Assembly (NCBI RefSeq): GCF_000243235.1
Contig: NZ_JH594606.1
Span: forward strand, 3,431,709-3,495,708
From: Gillisia limnaea DSM 15749
GTDB taxonomy: Bacteria; Bacteroidota; Bacteroidia; Flavobacteriales; Flavobacteriaceae
DNA length: 64,000 nt
Reading direction: 5' to 3'
Position numbers and translations under genes: made by a program. Under the pieces are notes generated by a model, which was given only the letters and a program-made list of their open reading frames with translations, made no database searches and was not told the DNA's origin. Below, in pieces: positions 34,608-43,740 of this stretch (the stretch's first letter is position 1; the number at the start of each line of letters is the position of its first letter).

Positions 34608-36623
34608 TTATTCTTCTTTATATTTTTCAAACCAGGCAAGAATGGCCGCAACTTTAGCCATTAAATTGCTGGGGGTACTCGCTATACCATGCGATGCTCC
34701 CGGAATTCTTACCATGGCAGTCTCTACACCTTCAATTTTCAATGCTGCATAAAACTGCTCAGATTCAGCAATTGGTGTCCTATAGTCTTCTTCTCCCGTT
34801 AATAGCATGGTAGGAGTTGTTACATTGGCAACATAGGTTAAAGGAGATCTTTTTAAATAACTTTCAGGATCTTCCCAGGGCTTTTTGCCGAACCAGTACT
34901 TATAAAAATACCCCGGATTATCGGCATACAAAACGAAACTATACCAGTTAATAACCGGTTTGGCCACTACGGCTGCACGGAAACGATCCGTTTTTCCAAC
35001 TATCCAGGCTGTCAAAACTCCACCTCCGCTACCACCTGTCACAAAAAGATTTTCAGGATCTACATATCCTTTTGCAATAAGAGCGTCTACTCCAGACATC
35101 AAATCATCATAATCATTATTCGGATAATCATGATGGATCAAATTCCCGAACTCCTCGCCATAACCAGAACTTCCTCTGGGATTGGTATAAAACACAACAT
35201 ATCCCGCGGCTGCCATCAACTGTATTTCTGCCGCAAAAACATTACCGTAACTGGCAAAGGGGCCACCATGGATCTCAAGGATCATCGGATATTTTTTGGA
35301 AGGATCGAAGTCGGGAGGAGTAACTATCCATCCCTGTATCTCTCTTTGATCAAAAGATGATTTCCACTTGATCTCTTCTACATTCCCTAAATTTTTAAAT
35401 GAAAAAAGGTCTTCATTGACATTGGTTAAAACCCTTGTGTTTCCTTTACTTCCTACAGCGAGATCTGCAGGCATTGCCTTTTTTCCTGAAGTAAATGCGT
35501 AATTACCATTTTGGGCGACGCTAAAAGATGCTGCATTATAGGGTCTTCCCTGGGAGAGCCCACCCAGATCTGCAGTTAAATCGGTTACATTTCCTGAAAG
35601 ATCCATTTTTGCCAGTTTAGTGCTTCCCTGGTCATCATAGTAAAAGTAAATTTCCTTACCACTCTTTCCCCACTGGATTCCATTGATATCTCTGTCAAAT
35701 TTAGAAGAGATAAGTTGTTTTCCGGTTCCATCTGTATTCATTACATAAAGCTTACTTAACTGATAACCCTGTAATTTATCATCAAATCCTACATAAGCCA
35801 GCTTCTTTCCATCAGGAGAAACAACAGGATTAGCATCCGGTCCTTGTCTTTCTGTAAGTGCTGTAACATTCCCTGATGGAATATCCATCTTATAGATTTC
35901 AGAATTCAATGGATCCAGTTCCCTGTCTTCCTGCATATTTGCTGAAAAATACAATGTGTTTCCATCCTTTCCATAAACCGGGCTTTCATAGTCAAATTCA
36001 GAATTTGTTAATTGACGTGGAGTTCCACCATCGGTTGAGAGTACAAAAATCTGAGAATTTCCGGTTTTCAGATATCCTGCCCCATCACCACGATAATTCA
36101 TTTCGGTAATGTATTTCGGGCCTTCATTCCATTTTGCTCCTTCGGGTTTCTTCGGAAGTTTTATTATCGAAGCTTTTTCTGATGGAACAAATTTTGTGAA
36201 CACAATTTTTTCTCCATCTGGGCTCCACGAAATAGCTCCGGGAGACTCCTGGGCATCACTAAGAACCATCTTCTGGTTAGTATCCATCCACATTAAATAG
36301 AGCTTCATTCCTCCATCCGTATTAGATCTAAAAAGGAGCTTGCTGCCGTCCGGAGACCAGATAGGGTTGAAATCCCTGCTGTTTCCTGTCGTTAAAGGCC
36401 GGTTTCTTGTTCCATCAAAATTGGCAATCCAAAGGTTAGACAAATTTTTATCTGTCATAATATCTTTGAAGTTCCGAACGTAAATTACTTGCTTTCCATC
36501 AGGTGAAATTTGAGGGTCTGAAACATATTCAAGATCATAGATATCTATCAGTTCAAGATTAGACTTGTTTTGGGCTACCAAACTCTGGCTGACTATTAAA
36601 AGCAGAATTATAAATCTTTTCAT
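34608..36623 (-). CDS. S9 family (prolyl oligopeptidase-type) peptidase, secreted
   Basis: 671 residues from ATG 36623 (MKRFIILLLIVSQSLVAQ), which gives a clean signal peptide; the frame is open 36 codons further back into the dienelactone hydrolase gene, and that extension is rejected. Residues 25-400 form a TolB-like beta-propeller (PQISPDGKQVIYVRN, NPIWSPDGSKLLFRS, ISWSPDGEKIVF). The C-terminal hydrolase has the Ser in GGSGGGVLTAW, Asp in TGEEDYRTP and His in PGASHGI. Such enzymes cleave short peptides, often dipeptides or acyl-aminoacyl peptides, in the periplasm. It starts 28 bp after the dienelactone hydrolase stop and ends at a strong terminator. Confidence 0.93.
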   Translation of the reverse strand: MKRFIILLLIVSQSLVAQNKSNLELIDIYDLEYVSDPQISPDGKQVIYVRNFKDIMTDKNLSNLWIANFDGTRNRPLTTGNSRDFNPIWSPDGSKLLFRSNTDGGMKLYLMWMDTNQKMVLSDAQESPGAISWSPDGEKIVFTKFVPSEKASIIKLPKKPEGAKWNEGPKYITEMNYRGDGAGYLKTGNSQIFVLSTDGGTPRQLTNSEFDYESPVYGKDGNTLYFSANMQEDRELDPLNSEIYKMDIPSGNVTALTERQGPDANPVVSPDGKKLAYVGFDDKLQGYQLSKLYVMNTDGTGKQLISSKFDRDINGIQWGKSGKEIYFYYDDQGSTKLAKMDLSGNVTDLTADLGGLSQGRPYNAASFSVAQNGNYAFTSGKKAMPADLAVGSKGNTRVLTNVNEDLFSFKNLGNVEEIKWKSSFDQREIQGWIVTPPDFDPSKKYPMILEIHGGPFASYGNVFAAEIQLMAAAGYVVFYTNPRGSSGYGEEFGNLIHHDYPNNDYDDLMSGVDALIAKGYVDPENLFVTGGSGGGVLTAWIVGKTDRFRAAVVAKPVINWYSFVLYADNPGYFYKYWFGKKPWEDPESYLKRSPLTYVANVTTPTMLLTGEEDYRTPIAESEQFYAALKIEGVETAMVRIPGASHGIASTPSNLMAKVAAILAWFEKYKEE

Positions 36624-36651
36624 AGGGTTTTGTTTAATCAAATATTGGTTT

Positions 36652-37512
36652 CTATAGAAGCTTCGGCAACCGTTCCCAGGCAGCATTATGGGCTTTTTTA
36701 TTGGCTTCACCGCCGTCGGGTTGATGGCCACTTCTCATAAATGCATGTCCAGCTCCCTCATAGATCTCATAATCAAAGGGATTATTGGCAGCCTTCATAT
36801 ATTTTTGGGTTTGTTCGATAGTAGCATTCACTCTGTTATCATCACCACCATAATAGCCATAGACCGGTTTTGTAATTTTTGCCAGCGCATCCGCATCATC
36901 CGGAGCAGTTCCATAAAATACATGAGCCGAAGTTATATCCTGATTGTTAGTAGCATATCTAAAGGTTTGGGAGCCACCCCAACAAAATCCTACGACCGCA
37001 ACTTCTCCGGTAGAAGCTGCATCATTTTTTATATAATTATAGGCGGCATCAAGATCTGCTGATACCTGGTCCGGATCTAAAGCATAAATAGCATCTCTTG
37101 CAGCATCTGGATTTTCAAAATCTGTTGTGCGTCTTTTTCCTTCCTGAGTATTAGATATAAGATCTGGAGCAATTACCAGGTAGCCTTTTTCTGCAAGTTT
37201 ATCTGCAAACAACCTGGCCCAATCATTCAGTCCGCGATTTTCGTGAATAACGATAACAGATTTTGTTTTCTCATCTGTTTCAGGATATACTACGAATGCC
37301 TGATATTCCCTATCGCCGTGAGAAAGGGTTACCCATTCGTGATGCCTTGGGGAATCTGAAAGCTCCTCGACTTCAGTTTTTTCCTGTAAAGTATCTAAAG
37401 TTATTTTAGAAGATTCTGCTGTTTCAGACTGTTCTTTATTGTTCTTATTTCCACAAGAGAGTATTATTATACCCGATAGGAGGTATACGATGGATTTTAA
37501 TGACTTTTTCAT
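36652..37512 (-). CDS. Dienelactone hydrolase family lipoprotein
   Basis: 286 residues. Lipobox ILSCGNK (Cys21) and an acidic linker to about residue 55, then an alpha/beta hydrolase of the dienelactone hydrolase family. The nucleophile elbow is GFCWGG with cysteine, as in true dienelactone hydrolases; the acid is in YGGDDNRV and the histidine in GAGHAFM. Unlike the classical enzyme it is exported and lipid-anchored, so the substrate is probably an extracytoplasmic ester or lactone. The S9 peptidase gene follows 28 bp later, suggesting a two-gene operon. Confidence 0.9.
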   Translation of the reverse strand: MKKSLKSIVYLLSGIIILSCGNKNNKEQSETAESSKITLDTLQEKTEVEELSDSPRHHEWVTLSHGDREYQAFVVYPETDEKTKSVIVIHENRGLNDWARLFADKLAEKGYLVIAPDLISNTQEGKRRTTDFENPDAARDAIYALDPDQVSADLDAAYNYIKNDAASTGEVAVVGFCWGGSQTFRYATNNQDITSAHVFYGTAPDDADALAKITKPVYGYYGGDDNRVNATIEQTQKYMKAANNPFDYEIYEGAGHAFMRSGHQPDGGEANKKAHNAAWERLPKLL

Positions 37513-37683
37513 CTTTTTATTTTATTGTTTTCGCCTACATAAATAACATCTATATATTCATTTCTTATATTAAAAGATTTTCTGAAAGAAGTTTCATCTG
37601 TAGATTTTTATTGTCCTTAAGCGGTCATTTTGATAGCGCTTTATCAAGATTTTTGAAAAGGAAATCAAATCAAATCAACACTA

Positions 37684-39039
37684 TTATCTAAAGGTGCCTG
37701 AAGGAAAAACCACTACACTTCCGTGCCCATTTTTTGCAACAGAAGCAACTCCAAAATAAAAATTATCAATCACGATCCCTTCAAGGGTAAATTCGTTTAC
37801 ATCTCCCACGAATCTTGAATACTGCCACTGAGGAGCGGTAGTATCTCTCCAGTAAATTTTGTATCCGGCTATATCTCCATCTACTTTTTCCCATTGTAAT
37901 TTCGTAGACGGTTCTACAATTCCTCCAATTTCAACTTGTTTAGGAGCTGGGGGCGCCCAGGCAAGACTTGCCATGTTAATAGCATTTACAGCGGTTAATT
38001 TGGCAGCATAATCAAAATTCACGTGTTCTACTACATCCCCATATTTAATTCCATTTTCCGTTCTAATATCCTGATGTTGCTGTGTATAATTTTCATGGGC
38101 TTCCATGATTCTAATTCCGGCATATCCCAAATCATTAAAAGGGCGATGGTGGCCTCCACGGCCAAACCTGTCCAGCCTGTAGATCATCATAGGATTCATT
38201 TCTGGCATATAAATTTCAGTGGTTTTATGAACATATCTTGCAAGTTGCCGGGAAATACCATCAACCTCTCCGCCATAAAATCTTCTCATATTTCTTTCCT
38301 GTTCGGTTTCAGTAGGAGGGACAGGTTCAGAAAAAATTCTGAAAGTTCTGTTGTCGATAACACCATCCACACCTTCAATATTTCCAATCATATCATTATT
38401 AAAGATCCCTATAATCTCCCAGTTATTCTTTTTCGCATATTCAGCGAGCCCTTTTCCTCCAAATAATCCTTGTTCTTCTCCGGAAAGGCCTACATATATA
38501 ATACTGTTTTCAAACTTATAATTAGATAATACTCTTGCTGCTTCTATAGTTCCGGCCATACCACTGGCGTTGTCATTTGCGCCGGGAGCATCATCGGTAA
38601 AGTTCATCGTATCTGAATTTCGGGAATCTATATCCCCACTCATTATGATGTAGCGGTTTGGATATTTAGTGCCCTTTTGAATTGCGATAACGTTTACAAC
38701 CCAGGCTTCTTTGGGAATTCTATTTCCGTCTTCAGGTGTAACAAAATCCTTTTGGTAAAATACATTCAGGCAATTGTTACATTTAGTAGAGACCTGATCA
38801 AATTCAGATTTGATCCATCTTCTGGCGGCTCCAATTCCACGGGTTGTAGAAACGGTATCGCTAAAGGTATTTCTTGTGCCGAAACCTGCAAGCTTGCGAA
38901 TATCATTTTCCAATCTTTCTGCAGAAACCTTTTCTATGATGTCATAAATACGGGAATCTGTTTGCTGTGAATTCCCTGTTTGGGGAATAAAAAATAATAC
39001 TAGAAAAAGTGTGCTAAATGCGGATAATTTCAAATTCAT
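37684..39039 (-). CDS. M28 family metallopeptidase with C-terminal FnIII-like domain
   Basis: 451 residues with a signal peptide (to about residue 24, GNSQQ). The M28 peptidase domain spans about 95-360 with zinc-site segments SGDIDSR (133-139), PGANDNASG, SGEEQGLFG, FNNDMIGN and MEAHENYTQQHQD. In most M28 enzymes the first motif is SGHxDS; here Asp136 takes the place of the first His ligand. The other ligands are all present. Residues 365-451 look like a fibronectin type III domain (PKQVEIGG...TKLQWEKVDGDIAGYKIYWR). Periplasmic or secreted aminopeptidase is the best call. It stands alone between the dienelactone hydrolase gene and the YtxH gene. Confidence 0.9.
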   Translation of the reverse strand: MNLKLSAFSTLFLVLFFIPQTGNSQQTDSRIYDIIEKVSAERLENDIRKLAGFGTRNTFSDTVSTTRGIGAARRWIKSEFDQVSTKCNNCLNVFYQKDFVTPEDGNRIPKEAWVVNVIAIQKGTKYPNRYIIMSGDIDSRNSDTMNFTDDAPGANDNASGMAGTIEAARVLSNYKFENSIIYVGLSGEEQGLFGGKGLAEYAKKNNWEIIGIFNNDMIGNIEGVDGVIDNRTFRIFSEPVPPTETEQERNMRRFYGGEVDGISRQLARYVHKTTEIYMPEMNPMMIYRLDRFGRGGHHRPFNDLGYAGIRIMEAHENYTQQHQDIRTENGIKYGDVVEHVNFDYAAKLTAVNAINMASLAWAPPAPKQVEIGGIVEPSTKLQWEKVDGDIAGYKIYWRDTTAPQWQYSRFVGDVNEFTLEGIVIDNFYFGVASVAKNGHGSVVVFPSGTFR

Positions 39040-39124
39040 TATATAAAATTTCAGATTAGAAGTTCCTAATTTACTGAAAGATTTATTAAACTCGAAAATT
39101 TGAAGAAAACAAAATTATAAACAT

Positions 39125-39148
39125 AAAAAAACCCCGAAATTTTCGGGG
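39125..39148 (-). terminator. Terminator of the ytxH-like gene
   Basis: Stem CCCCGAAA (39132-39139) / TTTCGGGG (39141-39148) followed by a T7 run on the minus strand. Confidence 0.8.
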
Positions 39149-39172
39149 CTTTAAAAAATATGAAAAATGAAT

Positions 39173-39460
39173 CTAACGAGATTTCATTTCATGAATTTCG
39201 GCTTTAGCCTGATTCATTTTTTCTTCAGCTTTATTATCGCTAAAATTTGCTTTTCCCTTAGCTTTTAATGCTTCTGTCTTTTCATTGAGACTATCAGCAA
39301 ATTCATTGAATTTTCCTTTTGCGTCTTTTAAGTAGTTATCACTAGTTTCAGTGATTTTTTTACGGGTATCAGCACCTTTCTTTGGGGCAAACAATAATCC
39401 TAGCGCTGCTCCTATAGCTGCACCTGATATTAAACCTGTTAACAATTTTCCTGCTTTCAT
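39173..39460 (-). CDS. YtxH domain-containing protein
   Basis: 95 residues. N-terminal glycine-rich hydrophobic segment LLTGLISGAAIGAALGLLFAPKKGADTRKKI is the YtxH signature (PF12732). The remainder is a charged amphipathic helix rich in Lys, Glu and Ala (KGKFNEFADSLNEKTEALKAKGK), reminiscent of LEA-like helices. YtxH proteins are small, stress-induced, membrane-associated proteins of unknown action. Its place beside the trehalose synthesis gene fits a general stress regulon. A lone gene with its own terminator. Confidence 0.88.
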   Translation of the reverse strand: MKAGKLLTGLISGAAIGAALGLLFAPKKGADTRKKITETSDNYLKDAKGKFNEFADSLNEKTEALKAKGKANFSDNKAEEKMNQAKAEIHEMKSR

Positions 39461-39630
39461 AATTATGTTTTTATTTATTTGGTTCGTTAAAATACGTACG
39501 TGTAAAACTAGTTCAATTTATCGTGTTAACAGATTTTGGTTAGTTAAGTTTGGTATAATTTTACAGCTGTTTTATTAATGTTTTTAACAATTTTTTTTCT
39601 TAAAAATTTAAACTACTCCTTGAGTGTTAC

Positions 39631-41844
39631 TTAGTGTACTCTGGAGAATTGTAAAAGTAAATCGCGAACCTTGTTTGTATCTTCAACATAATAGGATGCA
39701 GCTGTTTTTTTGACTCCTACCTTTACCGTTATCGCATTTTCCGGTAACTCCTGGAACAAGAACTCATCTGTCCAGTCATCCCCAATTGCGAAAATAAAAT
39801 CATAATCTTTTTTTAGTAGAACTTTTCCTGCGGCCTTCCCTTTATTAACTCCGCTGCTTTTAATCTCAAGCACTTTATTGCCTTCCAGGACGCTTAATCC
39901 GTGGTTTGAAATGAGTTCCTTTAAAACATTGGAAAGTTCATTTGCTCTTATTTCTCCCAGCTCAGGATCGGCTTTTCTATAATGCCATGCAAGGGAATAA
40001 TTTTTTTCTTCTAAAAATGTCCCAGGTGTTCTATCGCAAAAAGTTTCCACTACAGGCCTTACATTCTTCATCCAATTGTTGTGTACTTTTTCATTCAATT
40101 GCCACTCCTTCCCCGTTTTTCGTACCCAAACTCCATGTTCCGCAATTAATTCCACCGGTAGGGCTTTCCACCATGTCCCAAGGGTTTCTTTATCCCGGCC
40201 GCTTATAAGAACTACTTTAGTATTTTTTATTTTAGAAACTTTTTTTATTAAATCAAGCAGTTGTTCATCCGGCTTTGCCAGGTTGGGTTTGTCTTCAAAG
40301 CCCACAAGTGTACCGTCATAATCCAGGAAGAGGATCCTATTTTTTGCATTTTTAAAGCTGGTCAGGATTTTTTCCTGGATTTCTTGTGAAATATGAATGG
40401 CTTTAAATGAAGGTTGATTCTCTTTTGTTTTATCGAGCGCTTTCATGAAATCGGTTGCCCATCGAACTACGTTATATCGCTTTAATCGTTTTTGAAGCAA
40501 TGTATTTCTTCTAATTTGTTCCTCTTTAGGCATTTTAATGGCCTGTAAAATTGCATCTGCTATTTGTTCGAAATTGTTTGGATTGATGATGAGGGCTTCA
40601 TTCATTTCGTGCGAAGCACCTGCCATTTCACTTAAAATCAATACTCCAGTTTGATTGGTTCTTGTTGCGATATATTCTTTGGCAACCAAATTCATTCCGT
40701 CCCTTATTGGAGTTAAGAGTGCGATATTACAAGAAGTATAAAGATCAATCAAATTTTCAAAAGGCATCGACCGGAAAAAATACCATATTGGGATCCAGCT
40801 TACGGTTGCAAACTTTCCATTGATTCTTCCCACCAGTTCATCTATTTCTTTTTTTAAAAGTTGGTATTGAGGTACATCCGACCGGGAAGGGACAGCAAGC
40901 ATGACCAGTCGTACCTTCCCAATATATTCGGGATATTTTTCCAGGAAATATTCAAAAGCCCTAATTCTGTTTGCAATTCCCTTGGTGTAATCCAGGCGAT
41001 CTATACTTAGAATTAGTTGAGAATCTGGTGATTTTTTTCTATGAAAATTTAGTCTTTGCTGAAGTTCAGTTTCCTGGTCCTCACTAATTTCATGATGTTT
41101 TAAAGCCGTTTGTTCAAATTTCTCATAATCAATTCCCATGGGAAAGGAATCCACTTTTACTACCCTGTTGGCGAGTGTTACTTCATTAAACTCTACCGGC
41201 CGTCTAAGGATACGTCTTACCGAACTCAAAAAATGCCTTTCATAGTCGTAGGTGTGAAACCCGATAAGATCGGCGCCAAGCATTCCGTTTAGGATTTCTT
41301 CCCTCCATGGCATAGTTCTGAATACCTCATAGGAAGGAAAAGGAATATGATTAAAAAATCCTATAGTTGCATTAGGGCGTTGCTCACGTATCATATTGGG
41401 AACTAATAATAATTGATAATCATGAACCCAAATCTTATCTCCTTCTTCGTAATGTTCAATTACAGAGTCAGCATATTTTTGATTTACCTTTTTATACATT
41501 TCCCATTGCCAGGATTCCCATTCGGTATATTCTGTAAAATAATGAAACAGTGGCCAGATGCTTCTGTTGCTGAAGCCATAATAAAAACCATCCATTTCTT
41601 CAGCTGTAAAACTAACAGTGATACAGGCATCCTCTCTGGCCCTGACTTTAATTTCCGCCTTTAAATTTACAGGAATCTCTTCTTCTGTTAAACCGCTCCA
41701 ACCTATCCAAATACTGTCGCCTTCCCTATGAAATGATTTTAAACCTGTAGCAAGTCCTCCCACACTTGGAGTAACCTGAAGTTTTTCTTTTGTAATATTT
41801 ATTTGGAGTGGTAATCTATTGGATAAAATGATGGTTTTGCTCAT
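39631..41844 (-). CDS. otsAB: Bifunctional trehalose-6-phosphate synthase / trehalose-6-phosphatase
   Basis: 737-residue fusion. Residues 1-480 are a GT20 trehalose-6-phosphate synthase (SNRLPLQI, SVGGLATGL, WIGWSG, VHDYQLLLVP, NHIPFPSYEVFRTMPWR, SIDRLDYTKGI, RDGMNLVAKEYIA). Residues 490-737 are a HAD-type phosphatase (LFLDYDGTLVGFED at about 497, SGRDKETL, AIGDDWTDEFLF). It makes trehalose-6-phosphate from a nucleotide sugar and glucose-6-phosphate and then removes the phosphate, giving the compatible solute trehalose. It is divergent (96 bp) from a GH15 glycosidase gene, a pairing common in Bacteroidota. Cytoplasmic. Confidence 0.95.
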   Translation of the reverse strand: MSKTIILSNRLPLQINITKEKLQVTPSVGGLATGLKSFHREGDSIWIGWSGLTEEEIPVNLKAEIKVRAREDACITVSFTAEEMDGFYYGFSNRSIWPLFHYFTEYTEWESWQWEMYKKVNQKYADSVIEHYEEGDKIWVHDYQLLLVPNMIREQRPNATIGFFNHIPFPSYEVFRTMPWREEILNGMLGADLIGFHTYDYERHFLSSVRRILRRPVEFNEVTLANRVVKVDSFPMGIDYEKFEQTALKHHEISEDQETELQQRLNFHRKKSPDSQLILSIDRLDYTKGIANRIRAFEYFLEKYPEYIGKVRLVMLAVPSRSDVPQYQLLKKEIDELVGRINGKFATVSWIPIWYFFRSMPFENLIDLYTSCNIALLTPIRDGMNLVAKEYIATRTNQTGVLILSEMAGASHEMNEALIINPNNFEQIADAILQAIKMPKEEQIRRNTLLQKRLKRYNVVRWATDFMKALDKTKENQPSFKAIHISQEIQEKILTSFKNAKNRILFLDYDGTLVGFEDKPNLAKPDEQLLDLIKKVSKIKNTKVVLISGRDKETLGTWWKALPVELIAEHGVWVRKTGKEWQLNEKVHNNWMKNVRPVVETFCDRTPGTFLEEKNYSLAWHYRKADPELGEIRANELSNVLKELISNHGLSVLEGNKVLEIKSSGVNKGKAAGKVLLKKDYDFIFAIGDDWTDEFLFQELPENAITVKVGVKKTAASYYVEDTNKVRDLLLQFSRVH

Positions 41845-41940
41845 AACTATTTTTATTCTGGGTATTACAGGAAATCATATTTCTTAAATTTCCGAAATTG
41901 TATTTACTTTGCCATCCTTTTAAAAGAACTTTAAGAATAA

Positions 41941-43740
41941 ATGAAGAATTTAGATTACGGAATTATTGGAAATTGTAAAAGTGCCGCACTTGTATCGAAA
42001 ACCGGCTCTATAGATTGGTGTTGCTTACCTCATTTTGATTCTGCAGGCGTATTTGCCAAGTTGCTGGATGAGAAAATAGGAGGTAGTTTCTCTGTGGATG
42101 TAACTGATGATTACAAGATAACTCAGGAATATTTATGGCAAACCAATATAGTAAGCACGGTTTATGATAACGGGGAGCATTCCTTTCAGCTAATAGATTT
42201 TATGCCGCGTTATATGCGGGAAGATAGTTCATATTATGCTCCGCCAGATATTATCAGGTTTTTTCGTCTCCTTAAAGGGAAACCTGTTTTAAAAGTCAAA
42301 TATGATCCAAGGCTTGAATTTTCCAGCGAAAAAACATATTCTGACAATAAAGGAGCTTACATCAAGAGCTATACTAAGGATGGAAGGTATGATTCGCTAT
42401 TCCTTTACTCCAGTTTCGATCTTGAAAACGTTTTGAATTACACAGAAATTACCCTTGAAGAAAATGCATACCTGCTTTTGGGTTATCACGAGAAATTGAT
42501 CTCCCAGAACCTGGATCGATCTTATTTGAAATTTCAGAGAACCAAAATGTACTGGATGAACTGGAGTGAAAAAACCACTAAATACACGCAATATAATACT
42601 GAAATATTAAGAAGTGCTTTGGTTTTAAAGGCACTAAGTTTTGAGAAATCCGGAGCGGTTTTAGCAGCTGTAACGACTTCACTTCCTGAAACTATAGGAG
42701 AAGAGAGAAATTGGGATTACAGGTTTTGCTGGATAAGGGATGCTTCTATGGTTATAAAAGTGATGGCAGGATTGGGACATACAAAATCGGCCAGCGATTT
42801 TCTTCAGTTTATCATCAACTTAATTCCTCATAAAGATGAAAAAATACAGATCATGTATGGTATCAATGGGGAAAAGGATCTCACAGAGCATATACTAACC
42901 CATTTGGAAGGCTATCAGGGATCAAAGCCGGTAAGGATTGGAAATGCTGCCTATATTCAAAAGCAGAATGATATTTATGGTATTTTGATGGAGGTGATCT
43001 ATCAACAATTTATTCAATTTGAAACTTCGCTGGAGAACAGTGAGGAATTATGGACAATTGTTCGCGGAATTGTAAAAATAGTGGAAGATCACTGGATGAA
43101 CCCCGATAAGGGAATTTGGGAACTTCGAACAGAAGACAGGCACTTTGTTTTTTCTAAGTTATTATGTTGGGTTGCAGTAGACCGGGCCATTAAAATAGGG
43201 GAGATTCTTAGAAAAGGAATTAATGATGAAAGCTGGATTGCACTTCGCAAAGAAATCCATGATGATATTTATAAGAACGGATGGAATGATGAGGTTGGGG
43301 CTTACACCCAATCTTATGGATCCAAGGATCTGGATGCTTCAACTTTGTTAATGGAGCAGTATGGTTTTATAAACGCCCGGGATCCAAGGTTTATAAGTAC
43401 AGTTAAAGCTACAGAAAAGGAATTATGCAGAGATGGATTAATGTACCGGTATAAAAATCAGGATGATTTTGGAAAACCAACATCTTCTTTTACAATATGC
43501 ACCTTCTGGTTTATAGACAGCTTGTTTAAAATTGGCGAGAGAAAAAGGGCAAAGGAAATGTTTGATCAGCTTTTGTCATACAGCAATCACCTTGGCCTTT
43601 TTAGTGAAGATATTGATTTCGAGACAAAGCGTTTGTTAGGTAATTTTCCGCAAGCTTATTCCCATTTGGCATTAATTGAAACAGCGGCTAATTTTTCTCG
43701 TGGTTTATTACCTGAAGAAGAACTTTGGACAAATAATTAA
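41941..43740 (+). CDS. Glycoside hydrolase family 15 protein (glucoamylase/trehalase-like)
   Basis: 599 residues without signal peptide. The N-terminal DYGIIGNCKSAALVSKTGSIDWCCLPHFDSAGVFAKLLD and the catalytic-domain EERNWDYRFCWIRDASMVIKVM (about 257-278) are GH15 hallmarks of the cytoplasmic glucoamylase-like branch, which includes bacterial and archaeal trehalases. Divergence from otsAB suggests trehalose turnover as its job, but glucosidase activity on other alpha-glucans is equally possible. Its stop codon overlaps that of the convergent MscS gene through a shared TTAA at 43737-43740. Confidence 0.9.
   Translation: MKNLDYGIIGNCKSAALVSKTGSIDWCCLPHFDSAGVFAKLLDEKIGGSFSVDVTDDYKITQEYLWQTNIVSTVYDNGEHSFQLIDFMPRYMREDSSYYAPPDIIRFFRLLKGKPVLKVKYDPRLEFSSEKTYSDNKGAYIKSYTKDGRYDSLFLYSSFDLENVLNYTEITLEENAYLLLGYHEKLISQNLDRSYLKFQRTKMYWMNWSEKTTKYTQYNTEILRSALVLKALSFEKSGAVLAAVTTSLPETIGEERNWDYRFCWIRDASMVIKVMAGLGHTKSASDFLQFIINLIPHKDEKIQIMYGINGEKDLTEHILTHLEGYQGSKPVRIGNAAYIQKQNDIYGILMEVIYQQFIQFETSLENSEELWTIVRGIVKIVEDHWMNPDKGIWELRTEDRHFVFSKLLCWVAVDRAIKIGEILRKGINDESWIALRKEIHDDIYKNGWNDEVGAYTQSYGSKDLDASTLLMEQYGFINARDPRFISTVKATEKELCRDGLMYRYKNQDDFGKPTSSFTICTFWFIDSLFKIGERKRAKEMFDQLLSYSNHLGLFSEDIDFETKRLLGNFPQAYSHLALIETAANFSRGLLPEEELWTNN

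Noticed and set aside
36624-36731. 36-residue N-terminal extension of the S9 peptidase
   Set aside because: It overlaps the end of the dienelactone hydrolase gene and would bury a clean signal peptide.
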